DNA of 64,000 nt from Streptomyces sp. NBC_01232 (GTDB lineage: Bacteria; Actinomycetota; Actinomycetes; Streptomycetales; Streptomycetaceae): contig NZ_CP108518.1 of NCBI RefSeq assembly GCF_035989885.1, positions 8,237,001-8,301,000 of the forward strand, read 5' to 3'. This document shows, in pieces, positions 8,125 to 15,556 of the stretch. The position numbers and the translations under genes are program-made. Numbering within the stretch: position 1 is the first letter of the stretch; each line of letters starts with the position of its first letter. The notes below the pieces were generated by a model. The model saw nothing but the letters and a program-made list of their open reading frames with translations, did no database searches and was not told the origin of the DNA.

Positions 8125-9006
8125 GTGCCCGCGCGAACCACGCAGACCCACCGGCCCGCCACGGAGATCACCGGCGGCGCAGCACCCCGCTCCGCCGCCG
8201 CCGTCGCGGCCGGCCTGGCAGGGGCGTGCCATCCGCTGCCCGCCGCCGCCGTGACCCTGTTCGCCGCCGCCCTGGCCGCCGCCGCGGGCCACGGCCCCGT
8301 AGGGGCGGCCCTCACCGTGGGCGCGGTGGCCGCCGGACAGCTGTCGGTGGGCTGGTGCAACGACCGGGCCGACCTGCGGCGCGACCTGGCCACGGGGCGA
8401 CCGGACAAACCGCTCGTCGCCGGTACGGTGACACCCGCGGCCGTGACCCGGGCCGCGGCCCTGGCCCTGCTGTTCTGCGTCCCGCTCTCCCTGGCCTGCG
8501 GGCTGCTCGCCGGCGCCGTGCACCTCGTCGGCGTGGCGGCCGCCTGGGCCTACAACCTCCGGCTCAAGCGCACGGCCGCCTCCTGGGTTCCCTACGCCCT
8601 GGCCTTCGGCCTGCTGCCCGCCTTCGTCACCCTCGGCCTGCCCGGTGCCCCCTGGCCGCCCCCGTGGCTGACGGCCGCCGCGGCCCTCCTCGGCGCGGGC
8701 GCCCACTTCGCCAATGTGCTGCCCGACATCGAGGACGATCTGGCCACCGGGGTGGCGGGGCTGCCGCAGCGGCTCGGGGTGCGGGCCTCGGCGGCGCTGG
8801 CCGGGCTGCTCGTCCTCGGCTCCACCGCCACCCTGGTGGTGGCACCAGCGGGGCGGGTGACGGCGTACGGCTGGCTGCTGCTGGCCGTGACCGCCGCGGC
8901 ACTGCTCCTCGCGGCCCGCCGGCCCGCCGGAAGGCTCCCGTTCCTGGCCACGATGGCGGTGGCCGGGGCGGACGTGGTCCTGCTGGTCGTCGAACTCCGC
9001 TCCTGA
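8125..9006 (+). CDS. UbiA-family prenyltransferase
   Basis: 293 residues, strongly hydrophobic with about eight membrane segments. Two aspartate-rich motifs bind prenyl diphosphate through Mg: NDRADLRRD at 79-87 and DIEDD at about 200, followed by a GLPQRLG loop. The start is the GTG at 8125. It diverges from the type III PKS operon with only 76 bp between starts, which suggests shared control. If it acts in the same pathway it would attach an isoprenoid chain to the phenolic product; that link is inferred from position only. Confidence 0.85.
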   Translation: MPARTTQTHRPATEITGGAAPRSAAAVAAGLAGACHPLPAAAVTLFAAALAAAAGHGPVGAALTVGAVAAGQLSVGWCNDRADLRRDLATGRPDKPLVAGTVTPAAVTRAAALALLFCVPLSLACGLLAGAVHLVGVAAAWAYNLRLKRTAASWVPYALAFGLLPAFVTLGLPGAPWPPPWLTAAAALLGAGAHFANVLPDIEDDLATGVAGLPQRLGVRASAALAGLLVLGSTATLVVAPAGRVTAYGWLLLAVTAAALLLAARRPAGRLPFLATMAVAGADVVLLVVELRS

Positions 9007-9025
9007 GCCGCCTCCGCAAGGCCCG

Positions 9026-10060
9026 CTACGGAGCCTCCCGGGTGCGGGTCCAGGTCAGGAGCGCCTCCGCCGGCCACGTGTTGATGACGCGCCCCACCGG
9101 AACCTCGCACTCCACGGCCCGCTCGCAGCCGACGATCTGCCAGTCCAGCTGGCCCGGGGCGTGCGCGTCCGTGTCGATCGCGAAGAAGGTGCCGACCGCC
9201 ACCGCGAGGCGCAGCAGCCGTCGCGGCGGGTCCAGGCGTTCGGGCCGGCTGTTGATCTCCACGGCGGTGCCGCTCTCCGCGCAGGCCGCGAAGACCGCCC
9301 CGGCGTCGAACTGCGACTCCGGACGGGTCCGGCCGGTGACCAGCCGCCCCGTGCAGTGGCCCAGTACGTCCATCAGCGGATTGCGCACGGCCGCCAGCAG
9401 CCGCCGCGTCATCGCGGGCGAGTCCATCCGCAGCTTCGAGTGCACCGAGCCGACCACCAGGTCGAGCCGTTCCAGCAGCTCCGGCTCCTGGTCCAGCCCG
9501 CCGTCGTCGAGGATGTCGCACTCGATCCCGGTGAGCAGCCGGAAGGGCGCCCAGGTGGCGTTGAGCTCGGCCACCACGTCCAGCTGCTCGCGCAGCCGCT
9601 CCGGCGAGAGCCCCCGGGCGACGGTCAGCCGTGGCGAGTGGTCGGTCAGTACGGCCCAGTCGTGGCCCAGCGCGGACGCCGCCCGGCCCATCGCCTCGAT
9701 GGGGCTGCCGCCGTCGGACCAGTCCGAGTGCACGTGGCAGTCCCCGCGCAGCGCAGCCCGCAGGGCGGTGGCGGCGGGGGAGGCGGGCGGTCCCTCGGGG
9801 AGTGATGCGATCTCGTCCTCGAGCGCCTGCAGATAGGCGGGCACACCGCCGTCCACCGCTTCCCGTACGACCTGGGCCGTCTTGGGGCCGATGCCCTTCA
9901 CGGACTCCAGGGAACCGGCCGCGATCCGCTCGGCCAGCTCGCCCTCGCCCATCCGCGTGACCACGGCCGCCGCGGACCGGAAGGCGTGTACCCGGTAGGT
10001 GGGGGCCTGCGCGCGCTCCAGCAGGAAGGCGATCCGGTCCAGCGCCGCAACCGGGTCCAT
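9026..10060 (-). CDS. PHP-domain protein with N-terminal helix-hairpin-helix (PolX C-terminal-like)
   Basis: 344 residues. The N-terminal hundred residues resemble the DNA-polymerase-beta 8-kDa/HhH region (SLESVKGIGPKTAQVV). The rest is a PHP metal-dependent phosphoesterase domain starting with DCHVHSDWSDG, then LTDHS, GIECDIL, SVHS, LGHCTGR, EINS and DTDAH, which supply the metal-binding His/Asp/Glu set. It lacks the nucleotidyltransferase palm of PolX. The start ATG at 10060 has a strong AGGAGGTG site. Likely a DNA- or phosphate-ester-acting phosphoesterase, possibly in repair. Confidence 0.85.
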   Translation of the reverse strand: MDPVAALDRIAFLLERAQAPTYRVHAFRSAAAVVTRMGEGELAERIAAGSLESVKGIGPKTAQVVREAVDGGVPAYLQALEDEIASLPEGPPASPAATALRAALRGDCHVHSDWSDGGSPIEAMGRAASALGHDWAVLTDHSPRLTVARGLSPERLREQLDVVAELNATWAPFRLLTGIECDILDDGGLDQEPELLERLDLVVGSVHSKLRMDSPAMTRRLLAAVRNPLMDVLGHCTGRLVTGRTRPESQFDAGAVFAACAESGTAVEINSRPERLDPPRRLLRLAVAVGTFFAIDTDAHAPGQLDWQIVGCERAVECEVPVGRVINTWPAEALLTWTRTREAP

Positions 10061-10113
10061 CGCGCACCTCCTGCCTGCCGGCTCCCGGACCCAGTGTCCG
10101 GCGCGGGAGGCGG

Positions 10114-10599
10114 CTACGCCTCTCCGGTCTCCCGGGGCACAGCGGCGTCGAGGGCGGCGGTGAGGCGGCTCAGGCGGGCCTGGAGGTCGACGACCTCGGC
10201 GAGCTCGAAGCCGGTCGCGGCCGCGATCCGCCGGGGCACCTCCACCGCGCGGACGCGCAGCGCGGCGCCCTCCTCGGTCAGGTGGGCGTGCACGGACCGC
10301 TCGTCCTCGGTGCTGCGCTCGCGGCGGACCAGCCCGGCCGCCTCCAGCCGCTTGAGCAGCGGGGACAGCGTGCCCGAATCCAGCCGCAGGTGCCGGCCGA
10401 TGTCCTTGACCGGCATCTCGCCGTGCTCCCACAGCACCAGCATCACCAGGTACTGGGGGTAGGTGAGCCCGAGGTCCTTGAGGACGACGCGGTAGAGGCC
10501 GCCGAAGGCACGGCTCGCGGCGTTCAGCGCGAAGCAGATCTGGCCGTCGAGGCGCAGGAAGTCCTGGTCGGGGTGGGTGGCGGTGGGCTGCTCGGTCAT
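10114..10599 (-). CDS. ohrR: Organic-peroxide sensor, MarR family (OhrR-like)
   Basis: 161 residues with a winged-helix MarR core (VKDIGRHLRLDSGTLSPLLKRLE recognition region, wing RRERSTEDERSVHAHLT). C22 in the N-terminal QICFALN matches the reactive cysteine of OhrR repressors, and organic hydroperoxides oxidise it and release DNA. It is divergent from ohr, with the operator-like palindrome in the 128-bp spacer, the usual arrangement of the pair. The start at 10599 places that cysteine at its typical position; the upstream in-frame ATG at 10701 would extend the coding frame into the operator region. Confidence 0.88.
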   Translation of the reverse strand: MTEQPTATHPDQDFLRLDGQICFALNAASRAFGGLYRVVLKDLGLTYPQYLVMLVLWEHGEMPVKDIGRHLRLDSGTLSPLLKRLEAAGLVRRERSTEDERSVHAHLTEEGAALRVRAVEVPRRIAAATGFELAEVVDLQARLSRLTAALDAAVPRETGEA

Positions 10600-10635
10600 G
10601 CCGCCCAGTGTACCCGGGGTGAACTTGCGAGGCAT

Positions 10636-10664
10636 TGAATTGTGCACAACTGAATTGTGTGCTC
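10636..10664. promoter_or_regulatory. Probable OhrR operator/promoter region
   Basis: The spacer between ohrR and ohr holds a 10-bp palindrome TTGTGCACAA (10640-10649), followed by a direct half-site repeat (GAATTGTG occurs twice, 13 bp apart). AT content here is much higher than in the surroundings. The location between the divergent ohrR/ohr starts supports an operator for peroxide-responsive repression. Confidence 0.65.
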
Positions 10665-10727
10665 TAGTAGTGGAGCGCGGCCGACCACCGGCCGCCACCA
10701 CGGTTCATTTCTGCGAGAGGACCTCTC

Positions 10728-11138
10728 ATGGACGCGCTCTACACCGCTGTCGCCACCGCCAACGGCCGCGAGGGCCGCACCGTCAGCTCCGACGGCCAGA
10801 TCGACCTCGCCCTCGCCATGCCCCCGGCGCTCGGCGGCAACGGTCAGGGCACCAACCCCGAGCAGCTCTTCGCGGCCGGCTACGCGGCCTGCTTCGCCAG
10901 CGCGCTCGGCCTCGTCGGCCGCCAGGCCAAGGCCGACACCAGCGAGGTCTCGGTCACCGCCGAGGTCTCCATCGGCAAGGACGGCGCCGGCTTCGGCCTC
11001 GCCGTCACCCTGCGCGTCGAGCTGCCCGAGTCCCTGGCCGGCGAGACCGGCGCCCTGCTGGTGAAGCAGGCGCACGAGGTCTGCCCGTACTCCCGCGCCA
11101 CCCGCGGCAACATCGACGTGGACCTCGTCGTCGAGTAA
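10728..11138 (+). CDS. ohr: Organic hydroperoxide resistance protein Ohr
   Basis: 136 residues, full length for the Ohr/OsmC fold. The two redox cysteines are C55 (YAACFASAL) and C119 (HEVCPYSRATRGN), with the catalytic Arg in the GREGRTV segment and a Glu in PEQLFAAGYA. The enzyme reduces organic and fatty-acid hydroperoxides to alcohols with lipoyl-linked thiols. The start ATG follows an AGGACC site. Adjacent divergent ohrR indicates induction by organic peroxides. Confidence 0.95.
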   Translation: MDALYTAVATANGREGRTVSSDGQIDLALAMPPALGGNGQGTNPEQLFAAGYAACFASALGLVGRQAKADTSEVSVTAEVSIGKDGAGFGLAVTLRVELPESLAGETGALLVKQAHEVCPYSRATRGNIDVDLVVE

Positions 11139-11216
11139 AGAGATGCCGGACGCGCGGCGGGCGGCCACCATGGAGGGGCATCCACTCGTACGGGGGCCGC
11201 ACGCCAGGAGGCGCCA

Positions 11217-12869
11217 GTGGCGCACACCTACGCAACGGACGTGCTCGTCGCAGGCGCCGGCCCGGTCGGACTGACCGCGGCCGGGGAGCTGCGCAGGAGG
11301 GGTGTCTCCTGCCGGATCGTCGACCGCCTGCCGGCCAGGCTGCCGTTCGCGAAGGCGGTCGGCATCCAGCCGCGCACCCTGGAGGTCTGGGACCGCATGG
11401 GGATGGTCCGCGCCGCACTGGAGGCGGCCGTCCCGATGCGGGGCCAGTTCCTCTACATCAACGGCGCCGAACAGGCCCGCACCGAGCTCTCCGTGCCGCC
11501 CGAAGTGCCGTACGGATTCGCGGCGCTGCCGCAGTACGAGACCGAGCGCGTCCTCGACGAGTTCCTGGGCCGGTTCGGAACGGCCGTCGAACGCGGCACC
11601 GAACTGGTGTCGTTCCGGCAGGACCCCGACGGGGTGACCTGCCGCCTGCACACCCCGTCCGGGGAAGAAGAGGTACGGACCCGGTTCCTCGTGGGCTGCG
11701 ACGGCGCGCACAGCATCGTCCGCAAGGGGCTGGGCCTCAGCTTCGAGGGCGGGGCGTTCGCGGAGGAGTACATGCTCGCCGACGTGCGCGTCGACTGGGA
11801 CCTGCCGCCCGGGTACGCCGTGCGCTCCATGCACCGCAACGGCGACGGGGCGGTCGACGACGTCCTGGTGTGCATCCCGCTGCCCGGCCACGGCCGGTAC
11901 CGCATGTCGATGATGGTGCCGCCCGAACTCTCCACCGCACCGCAGGCCGATGCCGCCGGAGACGGCATCACCCATGGCCTGCAGAGCGGCCGCAGCCCCG
12001 GACTCGCCGACATCCAGGCCGTCGTGGACCGGCTTTCACCGCAGCCGACCACCGCCTCCGACATCCGCTGGACCTCGGTCTTCCGCATCAGCCACCGGAT
12101 CGTCGACCGCTACGGCGACGGCCGGGTCTTCGTCGCCGGAGACGCGGCGCACATCCACCCGCCGACCGGCGCCCAGGGCATGAACACCGGTATCCAGGAC
12201 GCCTGGAACCTGGCCTGGAAGATCGCCCTCGCCGTCGGGGACGGCACGGCCCACTCCCGCATGCTCGCCAGCTACGACGCCGAGCGGCGCCCCGTCGGCG
12301 AAGAGGTCGTCGGCCGCACCGTGCGGCACGCCGTCGAGGGGATGGAGAACGACCCGGACGACCCGGCGACCCTGATGATGCGCGAGGCCCAGCTCCTCGT
12401 CGGCTACCGCGGGAGCCCGATCGTGGACCCGCCCGGCGACGGACCGGGACCCCGTCCGGGCGACCGGGCCCCCGACTGCTCCGGCCTCACCCGGCCCGTC
12501 GCCGCCTACCCGATGCGCCTGTACGACGTCCTGCGCGAGCGGGAACACGTACTGCTGCTCTACGGAGCCGGCCCCGTCACCGGATCCGGGCTCGACGCAC
12601 TCGTCCGTACGGCACGGGACCTCTCCGGCGGCCGGATGGAGGTCTGCGTGCTGCTCCCGGCCGGTGCGGACGCCGACACCGGCTTCGAGGCCGACGGGAC
12701 ACCACTGCCGGTGTACCGCGACAGCCGGGGCGAGTTCGCCCGCCTCTACGCCGCCGAGGAGCCGACGGCCTTCGTGATCCGCCCGGACGGGTACCTGGGC
12801 GCCCGGCTCTCCCCGCCCGCCCCGCAGCCGCTGGCAACCCACCTCGCGGCCGTCTTCCCCGCGAACTGA
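11217..12869 (+). CDS. FAD-dependent aromatic hydroxylase (PHBH/PgaE class)
   Basis: 550 residues with the three signatures of class-A flavoprotein monooxygenases: N-terminal GAGPVGL nucleotide-binding motif, the DG motif in GCDGAHSIVRK, and the GD motif GDAAHIHPPTGAQGMNTGIQDA. The C-terminal thioredoxin-like region is of the type found in polyketide hydroxylases such as PgaE and MHPCOase relatives. The GTG start at 11217 has an AGGAGG site ten bases upstream. It is likely an NAD(P)H-dependent ring hydroxylase; no biosynthetic neighbours reveal the substrate, and it may detoxify or degrade aromatics. Confidence 0.88.
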   Translation: MAHTYATDVLVAGAGPVGLTAAGELRRRGVSCRIVDRLPARLPFAKAVGIQPRTLEVWDRMGMVRAALEAAVPMRGQFLYINGAEQARTELSVPPEVPYGFAALPQYETERVLDEFLGRFGTAVERGTELVSFRQDPDGVTCRLHTPSGEEEVRTRFLVGCDGAHSIVRKGLGLSFEGGAFAEEYMLADVRVDWDLPPGYAVRSMHRNGDGAVDDVLVCIPLPGHGRYRMSMMVPPELSTAPQADAAGDGITHGLQSGRSPGLADIQAVVDRLSPQPTTASDIRWTSVFRISHRIVDRYGDGRVFVAGDAAHIHPPTGAQGMNTGIQDAWNLAWKIALAVGDGTAHSRMLASYDAERRPVGEEVVGRTVRHAVEGMENDPDDPATLMMREAQLLVGYRGSPIVDPPGDGPGPRPGDRAPDCSGLTRPVAAYPMRLYDVLREREHVLLLYGAGPVTGSGLDALVRTARDLSGGRMEVCVLLPAGADADTGFEADGTPLPVYRDSRGEFARLYAAEEPTAFVIRPDGYLGARLSPPAPQPLATHLAAVFPAN

Positions 12870-12873
12870 TCCG

Positions 12874-13233
12874 TCAGGCGCGGGCGGCGGCCTCCCGGCG
12901 CTGCCGCTTGCCGAGCGGGGCCAGCGACATGTCCTGGGCCTGCGACTTCAGCGGCTTGAAGCCGTACCCGTGCTCGGTCAGCCAGCTCTCCGCCGCCAGC
13001 TCCGCACGGGCCGTCGCATCGAGAATGTCCTCCTCCGCCTCACCCGAATCCAGGAAGCGGAAGGTGAAGAAGGGGCGGGCCGCCAGGTCGTACGACAGGT
13101 GGCCCTCGGTGGTGAAGCGCGCGCGCAGCATGTCGTGCTCGGGCGCGGCGGCGAGCAGCTCGGCCGTCTGGTCGTCGGTCAGGGAGTCGAACGAGCCGCG
13201 GACGGTGATACGGAAGGTACGGGTAGCACTCAT
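12874..13233 (-). CDS. DUF6204-family protein
   Basis: 119 residues. It begins with a TFRITVRGSF strand followed by AEHDMLRARFTTEGHLSYDLAARPFFTFRFL, a pattern I recall from small streptomycete proteins of the DUF6204 family. It has no signal peptide or metal motif and ends in a basic tail. It converges on the monooxygenase with only four bases between stops. Function unknown. Confidence 0.75.
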   Translation of the reverse strand: MSATRTFRITVRGSFDSLTDDQTAELLAAAPEHDMLRARFTTEGHLSYDLAARPFFTFRFLDSGEAEEDILDATARAELAAESWLTEHGYGFKPLKSQAQDMSLAPLGKRQRREAAARA

Positions 13234-13425
13234 CCCCGGAGCCTAGATCGGGCACTCCGTCCCCTGCACCCGGATATCCGCCGGTCCGCCCCGGCCCGTC
13301 GGCCCCGTCGGCCCCGGCCGCCCCGCCGACACCGGCGAAGGCCCGTACGGACCGCACGCACACCCCGAAAGGCCCGTCCGGGAGCACGTTTTGGATAGTC
13401 GGACGATCCTCAATACGATCCGGCG

Positions 13426-14703
13426 ATGATCACTAGAAAACGGCTTGCGGTCGGGGCGTGCGGCCTGCTCGCCGCCCTGGCCGTCGGGCTCTTCCCGGCG
13501 AGCGCCACCGCCGCCGACGAACCGACGGCGAAGGAACCCCCCAAGGTCGACCTCGTCCTCGACGTCAGCGGCTCCATGCGGGCCAACGACATCGACGGAC
13601 AGTCCCGCATGGCAGCGGCCAAGCAGGCCTTCAACGAGGTCATCGACGCGGTCCCCGCCGAGGTGCGCCTCGGCATACGGACCCTGGGTGCCGACTACGC
13701 GGGGGAGGACCGGGCGGTCGGCTGCAAGGACACCAAGCAGCTCTACCCGGTCGGACCGCTCGACCGGACCGAGGCGAAGACCGCCGTGGCGACCCTCGCC
13801 CCCACCGGCTGGACCCCGATCGGCCCCGCCCTGCTCGGCGCGGCCCAGGACCTCGAGGGCGGCAACGCCACCAAGCGGATCGTGCTCATCACGGACGGCG
13901 AGGACACCTGCGCCCCGCTCGATCCGTGCGAAGTGGCGCGCGACATCGCCGCCAAGGGCATCCACCTGGTCATCGACACCCTCGGCCTGGTCCCGGACGC
14001 CAAGACCCGGGCCCAGCTGACCTGCATCGCCGAGGCCACCGGCGGTACCTACACCTCCGTGCAGCACAAGGCGGAACTCTCCAGCAGAGTGCGCCAACTC
14101 GTCGACCGGGCCGCGGACCCGGTCGTCAACCCGGTCGCCACCGAGGGCGCGAAGCAGTGCGAGGGCGCACCTCAGCTGAAGGCCGGCCTCTACAGCGACC
14201 GCGAGACCTTCGGCGAACACCGCTGGTACCGGGTCGACGTCCTGCCGGGCCAGGAACTGCGCGCCTCCGTCAGCATCGGCGCCGACCGCGCCGTCAACAA
14301 CGACTACGGCGTACTGCTGCGCGCCACCACCGTCCACGGGCGGGAGATCGTGCGCGGCTCGGAGGCCGGTGACGGGCGCACCGACGTCCTCTCCACCGGA
14401 CTGCGTTACCCGAAGGCCGAGACCGACGGCGCGGACTCGGACGACAAGCCCGTGCCCGAGACCGTCTGCCTCCAGGTCAGCAACTCCTTCTCCGCTCCCG
14501 CGTCCGTCAAGACGACCCCGGGCATGCCCGTCGAGCTCACCATCGATGTGGTGGACGGACCCGACGAGGCCTCCGACGTGGCCGCCTTCGGCCTCGGGCG
14601 GGGCTGGTGGCTGCTGGCCGTACTGGCACTCGCCGGACTGCTGGCCGGTCTGGTGTGGGGATGGATCTCCCGCTGGCGCATCTCCGTCTGGAGGACCAAC
14701 TGA
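13426..14703 (+). CDS. Secreted, membrane-anchored von Willebrand A domain protein
   Basis: 425 residues: signal peptide (1-30), VWA domain beginning VDLVLDVSGSM with the MIDAS residues D46, S48 and S50 and a second loop LITDGEDTCAP, then a beta-rich region and a C-terminal membrane segment ending in WGWISRWRISVWRTN. The topology puts the metal-binding VWA outside the cell, anchored near its C-terminus. Its stop overlaps the next start (TGATG), so the two are translated together and probably form a complex at the cell surface. The ligand is unknown. Confidence 0.85.
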   Translation: MITRKRLAVGACGLLAALAVGLFPASATAADEPTAKEPPKVDLVLDVSGSMRANDIDGQSRMAAAKQAFNEVIDAVPAEVRLGIRTLGADYAGEDRAVGCKDTKQLYPVGPLDRTEAKTAVATLAPTGWTPIGPALLGAAQDLEGGNATKRIVLITDGEDTCAPLDPCEVARDIAAKGIHLVIDTLGLVPDAKTRAQLTCIAEATGGTYTSVQHKAELSSRVRQLVDRAADPVVNPVATEGAKQCEGAPQLKAGLYSDRETFGEHRWYRVDVLPGQELRASVSIGADRAVNNDYGVLLRATTVHGREIVRGSEAGDGRTDVLSTGLRYPKAETDGADSDDKPVPETVCLQVSNSFSAPASVKTTPGMPVELTIDVVDGPDEASDVAAFGLGRGWWLLAVLALAGLLAGLVWGWISRWRISVWRTN

Positions 14704-15503
14704 TGCGTGGAGCACGCAGACTGACCGCTTCCCTGCTGGCCGCGGCCGCCGCCCTCACCGTGGCGGGCACGGCCATGGGCACCGCCGTCGCGGACACGCC
14801 CTCGCCGAGTGCCACCGCCTCCGCGAGCCCGGGCGGCGCCAAGGCCGAAGCAGCCCCCACCGAGGCGGGCACCAGCTTCCGTACCGCCGCGGCGTTCCGC
14901 CCGGGCCAGAAGGCCACGGCCGGCGCGTCCAGCGGTGACTACCTCTACTGGGTGGTGCCGATCGACGCGCAGCAGCGCGTCACGGTGAAGGCCGCCGTCA
15001 CCCTGCCCGAGTCGAAGGCCCGCCACGGCGCCTCGACCTGGCAGATCGACGTGTACGACGGACTGCGCCGCCGCCAGGCCTGCACCTACGGGACGCAGAC
15101 CGCGGCCGCCGCCAAGGACGCCGCCACCGTCGAACTGTCCTGCACCCTGCGCACCGTCCGCGCCGGCGCCGAGCCGTGGGCCAACGACCCGCTGCCGGGC
15201 AGCTACTACGTACGCCTGACGGTCGTCGACCTGCCGGACGAGGACCTGGGCCTGCCGGTCCGGGCGTCCGTCGAGGCCGAGGTGAAGGAGACCGGCGGCA
15301 GCCAGGCGGTCGACGCCGCACTCTCCACCCCGCTGGTCGCCGGCACCGTGACGGCGACCCTGCGCGAGCCCGAGGACGGCTGGTCCGGCGGCTGGTGGTC
15401 GGACCGCTGGATCTGGACGGCCGCGGGCGGCGCGCTCGCGGCCCTCGCGGGCCTCTTCGGATACTCCCTGACGCGCGGCTCCGGCCGCCCGCCCCGGGCC
15501 TGA
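14703..15503 (+). CDS. Secreted, C-terminally anchored partner of the VWA protein
   Basis: 266 residues starting at the ATG that overlaps the upstream stop by one base. It has a signal peptide (about 1-31), a Ser/Ala/Pro-rich stretch, a beta-sandwich-like domain of about 200 residues and a C-terminal TM segment (WIWTAAGGALAALAGLFGYSL) with a short basic tail. No catalytic motif. The shared architecture and overlap with the VWA gene suggest a two-protein surface complex. I do not recognise a named family. Confidence 0.8.
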   Translation: MRGARRLTASLLAAAAALTVAGTAMGTAVADTPSPSATASASPGGAKAEAAPTEAGTSFRTAAAFRPGQKATAGASSGDYLYWVVPIDAQQRVTVKAAVTLPESKARHGASTWQIDVYDGLRRRQACTYGTQTAAAAKDAATVELSCTLRTVRAGAEPWANDPLPGSYYVRLTVVDLPDEDLGLPVRASVEAEVKETGGSQAVDAALSTPLVAGTVTATLREPEDGWSGGWWSDRWIWTAAGGALAALAGLFGYSLTRGSGRPPRA

Positions 15504-15508
15504 ACGAA

Positions 15509-15542
15509 GGGGAGGCCGCGGCCCTTCGGCCGCGGCCTCCCC
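15509..15542. terminator. Bidirectional hairpin terminator
   Basis: A perfect 15-bp GC-rich stem (15509-15523 with 15528-15542) with a CTTC loop lies between the convergent genes ending at 15503 and 15557. Confidence 0.8.
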
Positions 15543-15556
15543 CACCCGTCCGCGGG

